Assembly (NCBI GenBank): GCA_009783675.1
Contig: WRDA01000100.1
Location: 1 to 5,764, forward strand
DNA from: Symbiobacteriaceae bacterium
GTDB taxonomy: Bacteria > Bacillota > JAAYKD01 > WRDA01
Direction: 5' to 3'
Length of the DNA stretch: 5,764 bases
Positions within the stretch are counted from its first letter, which is position 1. The number at the start of each line of letters is the position of its first letter. The translations under genes were made by a program, and so were the position numbers. The notes under the pieces were generated by a model, which worked only from the letters and a program-made list of their open reading frames with translations, ran no database searches and had not been told where the DNA came from. Positions 1 to 5,122 of this stretch are shown piece after piece.

Positions 1-123
1 ATCCATACCCCCTGAGGACCCCCGGATAAGCAAGCCCGTTCTCAGGCGCATGTCAGTTTGTCAGGGGGTATCCATACCCCCTGAGGACCCCCGGATAAGC
101 AAGCCCGTTCTCAGGCGCATGTC
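1..123. repeat. Two-copy tandem repeat, 69-bp period
   Basis: A 54-bp segment at 1-54 recurs without a mismatch at 70-123, separated by a 15-bp spacer at 55-69, so the period is 69 bp. The spacer plus the first base of copy 2 ends in TCAGGGGGTA (61-70), which is the exact reverse complement of TACCCCCTGA at 75-84. Copy 1 starts at the window edge, so more copies may lie to the left. The block lies downstream of the leftward gene cluster and shows no open reading frame that looks like a gene. The repeat identity is seen directly; its role is unknown. Confidence 0.9.
61..84. repeat. Perfect 10-bp inverted repeat with 4-nt loop
   Basis: The arms TCAGGGGGTA (61-70) and TACCCCCTGA (75-84) are perfectly complementary around the loop TCCA (71-74). 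As RNA from either strand this would fold into a very stable stem-loop. Copy 1 begins at its loop-proximal sequence, so the same hairpin probably exists across the left edge of the window. No T-run follows on either strand, which argues against a simple intrinsic terminator. It could be a protein-binding palindrome, an RNA stability element or part of a REP-like element. Confidence 0.8.
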
Positions 124-133
124 CTGAGAACGG
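105..133. repeat. Perfect 11-bp inverted repeat with 7-nt loop
   Basis: CCGTTCTCAGG (105-115) pairs perfectly with CCTGAGAACGG (123-133) around the 7-nt loop CGCATGT. The left arm belongs to copy 2 of the 69-bp repeat and also occurs in copy 1 (36-46). The right arm lies just past the repeat and is not present after copy 1. The arm also merges into the purine-rich repeats that follow. This marks the right boundary of the repeat block. Confidence 0.8.
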
Positions 134-165
134 AAGAGAACGGGAGAAGGCGGAAGAAAGCGGAA
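126..165. repeat. Four tandem 10-bp purine-rich repeats
   Basis: Four consecutive 10-mers read GAGAACGGAA, GAGAACGGGA, GAAGGCGGAA and GAAAGCGGAA. Each is all purine on the plus strand apart from a C at position 6. The period is close to one DNA helical turn. The first unit overlaps the right arm of the adjacent 11-bp inverted repeat. No start codon with a ribosome binding site makes this look coding. The regularity is seen directly; the role is unknown. Confidence 0.75.
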
Positions 166-174
166 CGCAAGATT

Positions 175-207
175 AAGCGAGCCTAAACCTAAGGTTTGGG
201 CTCGCTT
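175..207 (-). terminator. Probable intrinsic terminator after iadA
   Basis: A stem of about 15 pairs is formed by 175-189 with 193-207, including one G-T wobble at 184/198, around the 3-nt loop TAA. The outer nine pairs (AAGCGAGCC with GGCTCGCTT) are perfect. It begins 15 nt past the iadA stop codon on the minus strand. The following minus-strand sequence, AATCTTGCG, has only a weak T-tract, so termination may be partly structure-based. It is likely the 3' end of the leftward operon. Confidence 0.7.
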
Positions 208-222
208 TGGGTTGGTGTGAAG

Positions 223-1380
223 TTACCTTGGTCCTTCGAAGGTTCCCCAGACTACTGGTTCGCCGGCGTCGACCATCAGGCGTCCTTTGGCCCAGACCTT
301 GTCGATGGAGTAGTCCTCGGTCAGGAGCACCAGATCGGCATCGGCTCCCGGGGCGATCCTGCCCTTACGATCCGCGAGGTTCAGCAGCCTGGCCTGGTTG
401 CAGCTGACGATATGCAGCGCCTCGCTGATAGGCATCTGCATCTGGGTGATCATATTGACGAAGGCTTCAAAGACCGTACGCACGGAGCCTACACCAAGAC
501 CCAGGAAGTTGCCCTTGGCGTCGAAACGTGGCAAGGAACCGTTGCCATCGGAACTGATGGTCACCTTGTCCAGGGGAGCGCCGGCTTTCAGCACATAGGA
601 GAGATGCTCACAAACCCGGCCTCCTGCCGTAAGATCGAACTGACCGCCCTCTTTAGCCAGGCGAACCGCCTGGTCCAGAGTCTCTTTGGAGCGACTGCAG
701 TGCGTGGGCAAAATATTCTGAATCGGCAGATCGCTTTTAGCCAGGAGATCGAATATTGGTGTCAGCCCAGCCTTTCCAGGGCCGATGTGCAGATGCAGAA
801 GGCCAGGTTTACCGCCGATCATGCCTCCGACCCGCGCTTCCATGCCCAGCCTGGCCAGTTCGTCCAGGGTCGGGTGAGCCGAGCGATGGTCGGAGATTGC
901 TATCTCCCCCACCCCGATGACCTTCTCGATGAGGATAACATCGTCGCGAACTTTACCGGTGATGGTCGGTGTAGGCACTTCATAGGACCCGGTGTAGACG
1001 AAGGTTGTAATTCCCTCCAGCTCCAGGGCCTTAGCCTTGGTCAGCAGAGCGGGCATGGTGCGGGTGGTGCCATCGGTGCCCAGGACGCCAACGGCAGTTG
1101 TGACACCATAACGAGTGATCTCCGAAAGGGTTATCTCCGGTGTACGGGTCGCCGGGCCACCCTCGCCGCCACCGCCAAGCATATGGATATGCATGTCGAT
1201 CAGGCCGGGAATCAGCGTCTTGCCTCCAGCGTCGCAGACCTCTACCTCGCCAAATCCGGTGGGGATGGGGAGGGCTTCTCCGATGCAGGCGATTCGTCCG
1301 TCGGCGATGAGCAAATCACGCACCCCCAGCTCTGCAGGAGCGAAGATGCGGACATTCTGCAGTAGTTTGAGGATCGCCAT
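223..1380 (-). CDS. iadA: Isoaspartyl dipeptidase (beta-aspartyl dipeptidase, M38 family)
   Basis: This cytosolic metallo-dipeptidase of the amidohydrolase superfamily cleaves beta-aspartyl (isoaspartyl) dipeptides left by breakdown of damaged proteins. The 385-residue product is close to the usual ~390. Hallmarks are the metal motif IDMHIH (H64, H66) followed by GGGGEGG (E73) and RTPE, Y133 in GSYEVP, DHRS (R166), H198 in LHLHIGP, H227 and R230 in LPTHCSR, and D278/S282 in SSDGNGS. By family knowledge these are the binuclear-metal ligands and the residues binding the substrate's alpha-amino and carboxylate groups. The residue matching the carboxylated bridging lysine of the E. coli enzyme (K162) appears to be E159 here, in GVGEIAISDHR. 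The ATG at 1380 lies 6 bp after the upstream stop and has no clear ribosome binding site, so translational coupling to the Nif3-like gene is likely. A hairpin terminator follows. The family call is firm; exact substrate preference is inferred. Confidence 0.95.
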   Translation of the reverse strand: MAILKLLQNVRIFAPAELGVRDLLIADGRIACIGEALPIPTGFGEVEVCDAGGKTLIPGLIDMHIHMLGGGGEGGPATRTPEITLSEITRYGVTTAVGVLGTDGTTRTMPALLTKAKALELEGITTFVYTGSYEVPTPTITGKVRDDVILIEKVIGVGEIAISDHRSAHPTLDELARLGMEARVGGMIGGKPGLLHLHIGPGKAGLTPIFDLLAKSDLPIQNILPTHCSRSKETLDQAVRLAKEGGQFDLTAGGRVCEHLSYVLKAGAPLDKVTISSDGNGSLPRFDAKGNFLGLGVGSVRTVFEAFVNMITQMQMPISEALHIVSCNQARLLNLADRKGRIAPGADADLVLLTEDYSIDKVWAKGRLMVDAGEPVVWGTFEGPR

Positions 1381-1386
1381 ACTGGT

Positions 1387-2214
1387 TTAGGTGATGCCAG
1401 CGATGCGAACGATCTCGATGCCCTTTGCTGCCCAGGCATCCAGGATCTGGTTGAAGCCTAAAGAATCGCTGGCCATATGTCCGGCGATGATCAGGTTGGA
1501 TTTACCATGATTCTTCATGGCCTCGATGACTTCCGGGGTGGCATGCATGCCGACGAAGGTGCCTATTCCGGCATCACTGCAGGCGATATACTCTTCGGGT
1601 GAAGGAGCGCCGACACCATACATTTCCACATAGATTCGGCCGGCAAAGCTTTCCTTGCTGCCGACCCACACTTCAGGCTTCTGCCCTTCCAACGCTTCGG
1701 CATACTCACGGATGGTCAGGAGTTCGTCGATGACATCCTGGACGGTGCAACGAGAATTGCGCTCCATCAGAGCATCCATCTTCTTTTGCGCCGCGCGTTC
1801 AGCCAGCATATCCGCAGGGGTATGATAGGCTACATCGCAGATATCCAGGAGGGAAGCCACGTCACGCATCTGGGTGCGATTGCGGGAGTGCATGCCGCGT
1901 TTCCTAACGTCGCTGTTCTTGTAAGCCAATTTCTGGGCTACGTTGATGGGGACGCCGCACTCCATCAGCTTCTTCATATGATCGCGGCCGAAGAGTTCGA
2001 AGGTGTTGGCGTTGATGATTCCCGCGGGATGATGCTGGGCAACACAATCGAAACCCAGCTGTTTGGCCAGAATCAGCATCGAAGTATCCATGTCGATCCC
2101 TGCCAGAATCTTTTTGATCTCCTTGCCATTGTCGAAGACAATGCCGGAATCCTCCGACATTTCGGTGAGGCCAACCAACTCGAGGACGATCTGGTTCATT
2201 TCCTTGACAGTCAT
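1387..2214 (-). CDS. Nif3/DUF34-like dinuclear-metal protein
   Basis: The 275-residue product resembles the Nif3 (DUF34, NGG1p-interacting factor 3-like) family, whose members usually form metal-binding hexamers and whose biochemical role is not settled. The N-terminal half contains LAGIDMDTSMLILAKQLGFD followed by QHHPAG (H61, H62), as expected for the first metal-ligand pair. AYHTPAD (H131, D135) resembles the family HTNxD element. The C-terminal AGHMASDSLGF (H246, D250) matches the family's GHxxSE segment, but with Asp where Glu is usual. The middle (about 140-215) is less familiar and lacks the inserted domain of larger members. The start is well supported: GGAGGT lies 7 nt before ATG. 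iadA follows after 6 bp, so the two are almost certainly co-translated, hinting at a joint peptide or metabolite-clearance role (inference). It could be a divergent metal-dependent hydrolase or cyclohydrolase-like paralogue rather than a canonical Nif3. Confidence 0.8.
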   Translation of the reverse strand: MTVKEMNQIVLELVGLTEMSEDSGIVFDNGKEIKKILAGIDMDTSMLILAKQLGFDCVAQHHPAGIINANTFELFGRDHMKKLMECGVPINVAQKLAYKNSDVRKRGMHSRNRTQMRDVASLLDICDVAYHTPADMLAERAAQKKMDALMERNSRCTVQDVIDELLTIREYAEALEGQKPEVWVGSKESFAGRIYVEMYGVGAPSPEEYIACSDAGIGTFVGMHATPEVIEAMKNHGKSNLIIAGHMASDSLGFNQILDAWAAKGIEIVRIAGIT

Positions 2215-2221
2215 TTGTTTT

Positions 2222-2227
2222 ACCTCC
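2222..2227 (-). promoter_or_regulatory. Ribosome binding site of the Nif3-like gene
   Basis: The minus strand reads GGAGGT, 7 nt before the ATG at 2214. This near-consensus site fixes the start of the Nif3-like gene and indicates strong independent initiation despite co-orientation with the upstream zinc-ribbon gene 106 bp away. The intervening stretch has no convincing terminator. The only promoter-like element is a weak TATTAA, so a separate promoter is possible but unproven. Confidence 0.8.
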
Positions 2228-2320
2228 TGTTTTGGTTTAGGGGACGAAGGGAACGTATTTGCAAGCTCTACGAGCTCGGATTAATATGGATTTACACTGA
2301 TAAAAACGAAGGGTTTTACC

Positions 2321-3265
2321 TTACTTTGATGTGGGAGGACGGAAAGGGCGTCGACGGCGTCGATGATAGGATGGTGCCTTCGCTGCCACTTTGTCGGCTT
2401 GATCCTGGACAGTCTCGGAGATCTCCTGGATACCAGGCGGGCGTTGAGGAGAGGGCGTAGGAGCCGGTGTCGGAGCCACTCTTTGCTGATTACGCTGCTC
2501 ATTGTTGCGGGGATTTGCGCCGCTTTGCTGCCCTCGCCTGCCCTGGGAACTCCCTGGTTGAGGCGGATGGGTTCTGTCCTCCGACCCGGTTTGCGATCTG
2601 GGCTGAGGTGGTGTCCCGGCACCTTGCTGAGGAGTATTTTGCTGCCCGGACGTCCTCTGAGATCCGCTGCGTTCGCCAACCGCAGAACTGCGCTGCTGTT
2701 GCCGTGGCTGCTGAGGCCTGGCGGGAGGAGTGGTCGAGGGAGAAGCCGCTGGCCCTGCGTTAGCGGGAGGATTCGGGGAGGGGGAGGAGGCAGAGGGAGC
2801 TTGTGCTGCCTGATTACGGGGAGTTCCCTGTCTATCCCGGCGTCCCTGTCTGTCGGATGGTCCCTTACCGGCTACAGGATCCCCGGGTACCGGAGCAGGC
2901 TGAGCCACAACCAAGCGTTCACCGAAAGATATCTCCGGTACTTCGAAGCGATGTCCCGGCGGAGTGAAGGAGATCAGGGTATGCGCTCCGCAGCTCTCGC
3001 AAACATAGGCGATGCGAATGCCGGACATCTCCCGGCCGCCTTCGTGGAAGTTTAAAAGCATGCGTTTGCCACAATAGGGACAACGCAGGCGATGATCGTA
3101 ACCGGCAGGGCCGATGGTGACGCCAAACTCCATATCCCATTGCACGAGTTCCTCGATTTTAAGCATTCGCGAGGGATTGCGGTTCTCACCGGAACCACCA
3201 TAGGTCGGCGAGACATCCTCCTCCGTGGTTTCTGCCTCAGGCAGGATCTTCTCTTCGTCAGTCAT
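2321..3265 (-). CDS. Zinc-ribbon protein with long disordered Pro/Gln/Arg-rich tail
   Basis: I do not recognise a named family. Numbering from the ATG at 3265 (314 residues), residues 1-35 are acidic and probably flexible. Residues 36-120 form the only folded-looking part and hold a four-cysteine zinc ribbon (CPYC at 62-65, CESC at 89-92) flanked by short beta-like hydrophobic stretches. Residues ~122-277 are low complexity, dominated by Pro, Gln, Ser, Gly, Arg, Asn and Thr. Residues ~279-298 (QEISETVQDQADKVAAKA) could form a short helix. The C-terminus carries five consecutive arginines (302-306) and ends basic. No signal peptide or membrane segment is visible, so it is probably cytosolic. 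Acidic head, zinc ribbon and basic disordered tail suggest nucleic-acid or ribosome contact (inference only). GAGGAG lies 8 nt before this ATG; an in-frame TTG one codon upstream is a poorer choice. It heads the leftward cluster behind a candidate promoter. Antisense ORFs across the tail are composition artefacts. Confidence 0.75.
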   Translation of the reverse strand: MTDEEKILPEAETTEEDVSPTYGGSGENRNPSRMLKIEELVQWDMEFGVTIGPAGYDHRLRCPYCGKRMLLNFHEGGREMSGIRIAYVCESCGAHTLISFTPPGHRFEVPEISFGERLVVAQPAPVPGDPVAGKGPSDRQGRRDRQGTPRNQAAQAPSASSPSPNPPANAGPAASPSTTPPARPQQPRQQQRSSAVGERSGSQRTSGQQNTPQQGAGTPPQPRSQTGSEDRTHPPQPGSSQGRRGQQSGANPRNNEQRNQQRVAPTPAPTPSPQRPPGIQEISETVQDQADKVAAKAPSYHRRRRRPFRPPTSK

Positions 3266-3273
3266 CAATAACG

Positions 3274-3279
3274 CTCCTC
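3274..3279 (-). promoter_or_regulatory. Ribosome binding site deciding the zinc-ribbon gene start
   Basis: The minus strand reads GAGGAG, 8 nt before the ATG at 3265 and 5 nt before an in-frame TTG at 3268. Spacing and codon preference both favour the ATG, so the start is placed there. Confidence 0.7.
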
Positions 3280-3286
3280 AAATATC

Positions 3287-3315
3287 GTAATACCGTTCAT
3301 CCGCTACGGGGTTAA
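3287..3315 (-). promoter_or_regulatory. Candidate sigma-70-type promoter for the leftward cluster
   Basis: On the minus strand, TTAACC (3310-3315) and TATTAC (3287-3292) are separated by 17 bp. Each matches four of six consensus positions. The site lies between the upstream gene's terminator and the zinc-ribbon gene's ribosome binding site, where a promoter is needed. It would give a short 5' leader. This is a by-eye prediction without experimental support. Confidence 0.4.
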
Positions 3316-3326
3316 CAAGTGAACTC

Positions 3327-3346
3327 CTGGCATGTTTACTGGCATG
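3327..3346. repeat. Direct repeat CTGGCATG x2 upstream of the candidate promoter
   Basis: CTGGCATG occurs at 3327-3334 and again at 3339-3346, 12 bp start to start, which is a little over one helical turn. It sits just upstream (in the minus-strand sense) of the -35 box for the zinc-ribbon gene. Such phased direct repeats are typical of regulator binding sites, but an 8-bp repeat could also arise by chance. Confidence 0.35.
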
Positions 3347-3364
3347 ATCTAAGCTGATGGCTCT

Positions 3365-3396
3365 AAAACCCCAGCCCAAATCAGTTTAGGGGCTGG
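3365..3396 (-). terminator. Intrinsic terminator after the nitrilase-family gene
   Basis: On the minus strand CCAGCCC (3390-3396) pairs with GGGCTGG (3371-3377). The stem can extend through AAA/TTT inside the loop with a 2-nt bulge. It is followed by GG and the run TTTT. The hairpin overlaps the last codons and the stop codon of the hydrolase gene. It separates that gene transcriptionally from the zinc-ribbon cluster. Confidence 0.65.
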
Positions 3397-4211
3397 CGGT
3401 CAGCCAGAGCGGGAAAGCTCTCCCTGGCGTTACGAACCTGACCGAGATCTACCTCGCTATAAAACAAAACGGGAGAAGCTTCGGCAACAGCGATTATCTC
3501 ACCGGTTGGCGAGACGACCATGCTGTTACCCCCATACTGGCTGCCGTTTTGCTCGCCGGCACAGTTACAGGAGATCAGCCAGCTTTGGTTCTCCAACGCC
3601 CTGGCTTGATTAAACAGTCGCCAGTGGGCAATGCGGGCAGCTGGCCAGGCCGCCGGGACCAGAAAGATATCGGCACCCAAATCGACCATGGCTCTGTACT
3701 GTTCGGGAAAGCGCAGATCATAGCAGGTGCTCAGCCCGAAGCAGCCCAGGTTGGTAGGTATGACCACCGGAAATTCGCCTCTGCGCAGGAGTTTTTGCTC
3801 CTGGGATTCGAAACCGAAGAGATGGATCTTGCGGTAACTGCCCTCTAGTTCGCCATCTCGGTCGATGAGCAAAGAGGTGTTGTAGAGTGCCTCCCCCTCG
3901 GCTTCGACGATGCTGCCTCCCAGGATGTAGGCATGCAGACGCAACGCCCAGGAAGCGAGGAAGCTGAAGGTGGCGCCGCGCAGATCTTCGCTGTCCTGGA
4001 TATATCTGTCGTAAGCGAAGAAACCGCAACCCCAGAGTTCCGGGAGAATGACAAGGTCAGGATGACGCCCATCTTTGAGAATTTCTGCGAACTGTCTCTC
4101 CAGGAGTTCGCAGCGCCCCTCCTTGTCTCGAGAGTCGGATATATCCATCTGCAGGGTAGCGATCTGCAAAGCGCACACTGCCTTTCGTTTCAGATTAAGG
4201 TAGAGGAACAT
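3381..4211 (-). CDS. Carbon-nitrogen hydrolase (nitrilase superfamily), omega-amidase-like
   Basis: The product belongs to the nitrilase superfamily of cytosolic Cys amidases. Numbering from the ATG at 4211 (276 residues, normal for the family), the Glu-Lys-Cys triad is visible: E58 in LPELWG, K128 in SYRKIHLF, and C163 in STCYDLRFPE. RALENQSW (204-211) and the ending VRNARESFPALADRQP resemble omega-amidase/MtnU-type enzymes that hydrolyse 2-oxoglutaramate or 2-oxosuccinamate, clearing deaminated Gln or Asn. The substrate is inference, so no symbol is given. The start is uncertain. The reading frame stays open back to a GTG at 4283, but those 24 extra residues lack family similarity. Neither the ATG at 4211 nor internal GTG/TTG codons nearer the conserved ALQIATLQMD strand have a strong ribosome binding site. 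It is transcribed divergently from parA and ends at its own terminator, so it is probably monocistronic. Confidence 0.88.
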   Translation of the reverse strand: MFLYLNLKRKAVCALQIATLQMDISDSRDKEGRCELLERQFAEILKDGRHPDLVILPELWGCGFFAYDRYIQDSEDLRGATFSFLASWALRLHAYILGGSIVEAEGEALYNTSLLIDRDGELEGSYRKIHLFGFESQEQKLLRRGEFPVVIPTNLGCFGLSTCYDLRFPEQYRAMVDLGADIFLVPAAWPAARIAHWRLFNQARALENQSWLISCNCAGEQNGSQYGGNSMVVSPTGEIIAVAEASPVLFYSEVDLGQVRNARESFPALADRQPLN

Positions 4212-4357
4212 GATCCCGAGTAATGTATTAATTATTATTCGCGAAGGAGAGCGGCAATCCTGCACATTTCTTTTATCCTTCACAACCCTGAGGCAGGAAA
4301 TAATAACCCCTCGCAGGAATCTAAGCAGGTGAACACAGTTTCCTATGGGGTGATTGC
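4212..4357. promoter_or_regulatory. Divergent intergenic region between hydrolase gene and parA
   Basis: This AT-richer gap must hold promoters for both directions. It contains the palindrome TTCGCGAA (4238-4245) inside an AT-rich run (about 4221-4240) that would lie just upstream of the hydrolase start. For that leftward promoter I found no convincing -35/-10 pair. GCAGG occurs three times (4294 region, 4313 and 4325) around the rightward candidate promoter. I saw no parS-like element of the form TGTTTCACGTGAAACA. Confidence 0.5.
4279..4306 (+). promoter_or_regulatory. Candidate promoter for parAB
   Basis: TTCACA (4279-4284, five of six matches to TTGACA) and TAATAA (4301-4306, a partial -10) are separated by 16 bp, about 50 bp before the parA start. 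It is the best rightward pair visible by eye in the gap. The -10 is imperfect, so confidence is modest. Confidence 0.35.
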
Positions 4358-5122
4358 ATGGGACGCATCATCGCCATCGTCAACCAAAAAGGTGGCGTCG
4401 GCAAGACTACAACAGCCGTCAATCTCAGTGCTGCCCTGGCTGAAGTCGGGGAAGCCACTCTCCTCGTGGATCTCGACCCTCAAGGTAACTCCACCAGTGG
4501 TCTTGGTATTCGCAAGGAGGAGTTGGACGCCTGTTGTTATAACCTTCTCCTCGGCCAGGCCAGCGCCGAAGGGATTCTTTGTCATACCGCCATGCCCTGC
4601 CTGAAACTGATTCCGGCAACCATGGCTCTGGTTGGTGCCGAGATAGAGCTGGTAGACCTGCCCCAGCGTGAGTTTCGCCTGCAGGAGGGTCTGGCTCCGA
4701 TCGCCGCAGGATACGACTACATCATTATCGATTGCCCGCCATCTTTGGGACTGCTGACGCTCAACGCCCTCTGTGCTGCCAATAGCGTGCTGATCCCGGT
4801 ACAGTGCGAGTTTTACGCCTTGGAAGGGGTCAGCCAGTTACTAAGAACTATTCGCTTGGTACAGCAACATCTCAACCCCGCACTGGAGATCGAGGGAGCG
4901 CTACTGACCATGTTTGACGGGCGTCTCAACTTAAACACCCAGGTAGCCGCGGAGATCCGCCGTCATTTCGGCGACAAAGTCTACAGGGCTCAGGTTCCGC
5001 GCAATGTGCGACTAAGCGAGGCACCGAGCCATGGCATGCCGGTATTGCTATATGATTCCCGCAGTCGGGGAGCAATCTGCTATCGCGACCTGGCTCAGGA
5101 GGTGAGGGGTCATGCCCGCTAA
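4358..5122 (+). CDS. parA: Chromosome-partitioning ATPase ParA (Soj)
   Basis: ParA is the dynamic, nucleoid-bound ATPase that moves ParB-parS complexes during chromosome segregation. The 254-residue length is typical of the short chromosomal class without an N-terminal DNA-binding domain. The deviant Walker A motif KGGVGKTTT spans 11-19 with signature K11 and catalytic K16. Walker A' gives LLVDLDPQGNST (D38, D40), Walker B gives YIIIDCPPSLG (D125), and the C-terminal VPRNVRLSEAPSHGMPV signature spans 213-229. All family motifs are intact. The ATG at 4358 is preceded at 5 nt by GGGGTG, an acceptable ribosome binding site, and gives the standard MGRIIAIVNQKGG start. parB overlaps its 3' end by 11 bp, so the two form an operon. 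The divergent upstream neighbour is an amidase gene, not the rsmG/noc or mnmG genes often found there. Confidence 0.97.
   Translation: MGRIIAIVNQKGGVGKTTTAVNLSAALAEVGEATLLVDLDPQGNSTSGLGIRKEELDACCYNLLLGQASAEGILCHTAMPCLKLIPATMALVGAEIELVDLPQREFRLQEGLAPIAAGYDYIIIDCPPSLGLLTLNALCAANSVLIPVQCEFYALEGVSQLLRTIRLVQQHLNPALEIEGALLTMFDGRLNLNTQVAAEIRRHFGDKVYRAQVPRNVRLSEAPSHGMPVLLYDSRSRGAICYRDLAQEVRGHAR
5097..5104 (+). promoter_or_regulatory. Ribosome binding site of parB inside parA
   Basis: AGGAGGTG, an almost perfect anti-16S match, lies within the last codons of parA, 7 nt before the parB ATG at 5112. It fixes the parB start and implies efficient ParB synthesis, in keeping with ParB normally exceeding ParA in demand. 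Confidence 0.85.

Noticed and set aside
1..165. Possible CRISPR array
   Set aside because: The repeated unit is 54 bp with a single 15-bp spacer, outside CRISPR proportions, and there are no cas-like genes in the window.
196..1365. 389-codon open frame on the plus strand, opposite iadA
   Set aside because: It lies almost wholly antisense to a gene with unmistakable IadA motifs, shows no recognisable domain and has no good ribosome binding site. Long antisense frames are common where codon bias avoids stop codons on the other strand.
2301..2320. Possible terminator between the zinc-ribbon and Nif3-like genes
   Set aside because: Only a 5-bp A/T-rich stem (AAAAC with GTTTT) can form before a T-run; it is too weak to call.
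1786..2460. 224-codon open frame on the plus strand, opposite the Nif3-like gene
   Set aside because: It is antisense to a well-supported gene with a strong ribosome binding site and has no family-like motif.
2363..3055. 230-codon plus-strand frame with hydrophobic and Arg/Gly-rich stretches
   Set aside because: It mirrors the low-complexity Pro/Gln/Arg coding of the zinc-ribbon gene; the sense frame has the CxxC pairs and a ribosome binding site.
3266..3268. TTG as start of the zinc-ribbon gene
   Set aside because: The next codon is ATG at the better spacing (8 nt) from GAGGAG, so TTG is unlikely to be the main start.
4234..4247. Palindrome TTCGCGAA considered as a parS remnant
   Set aside because: It lacks the CACGTG core and flanking bases of parS and is only 8 bp long.
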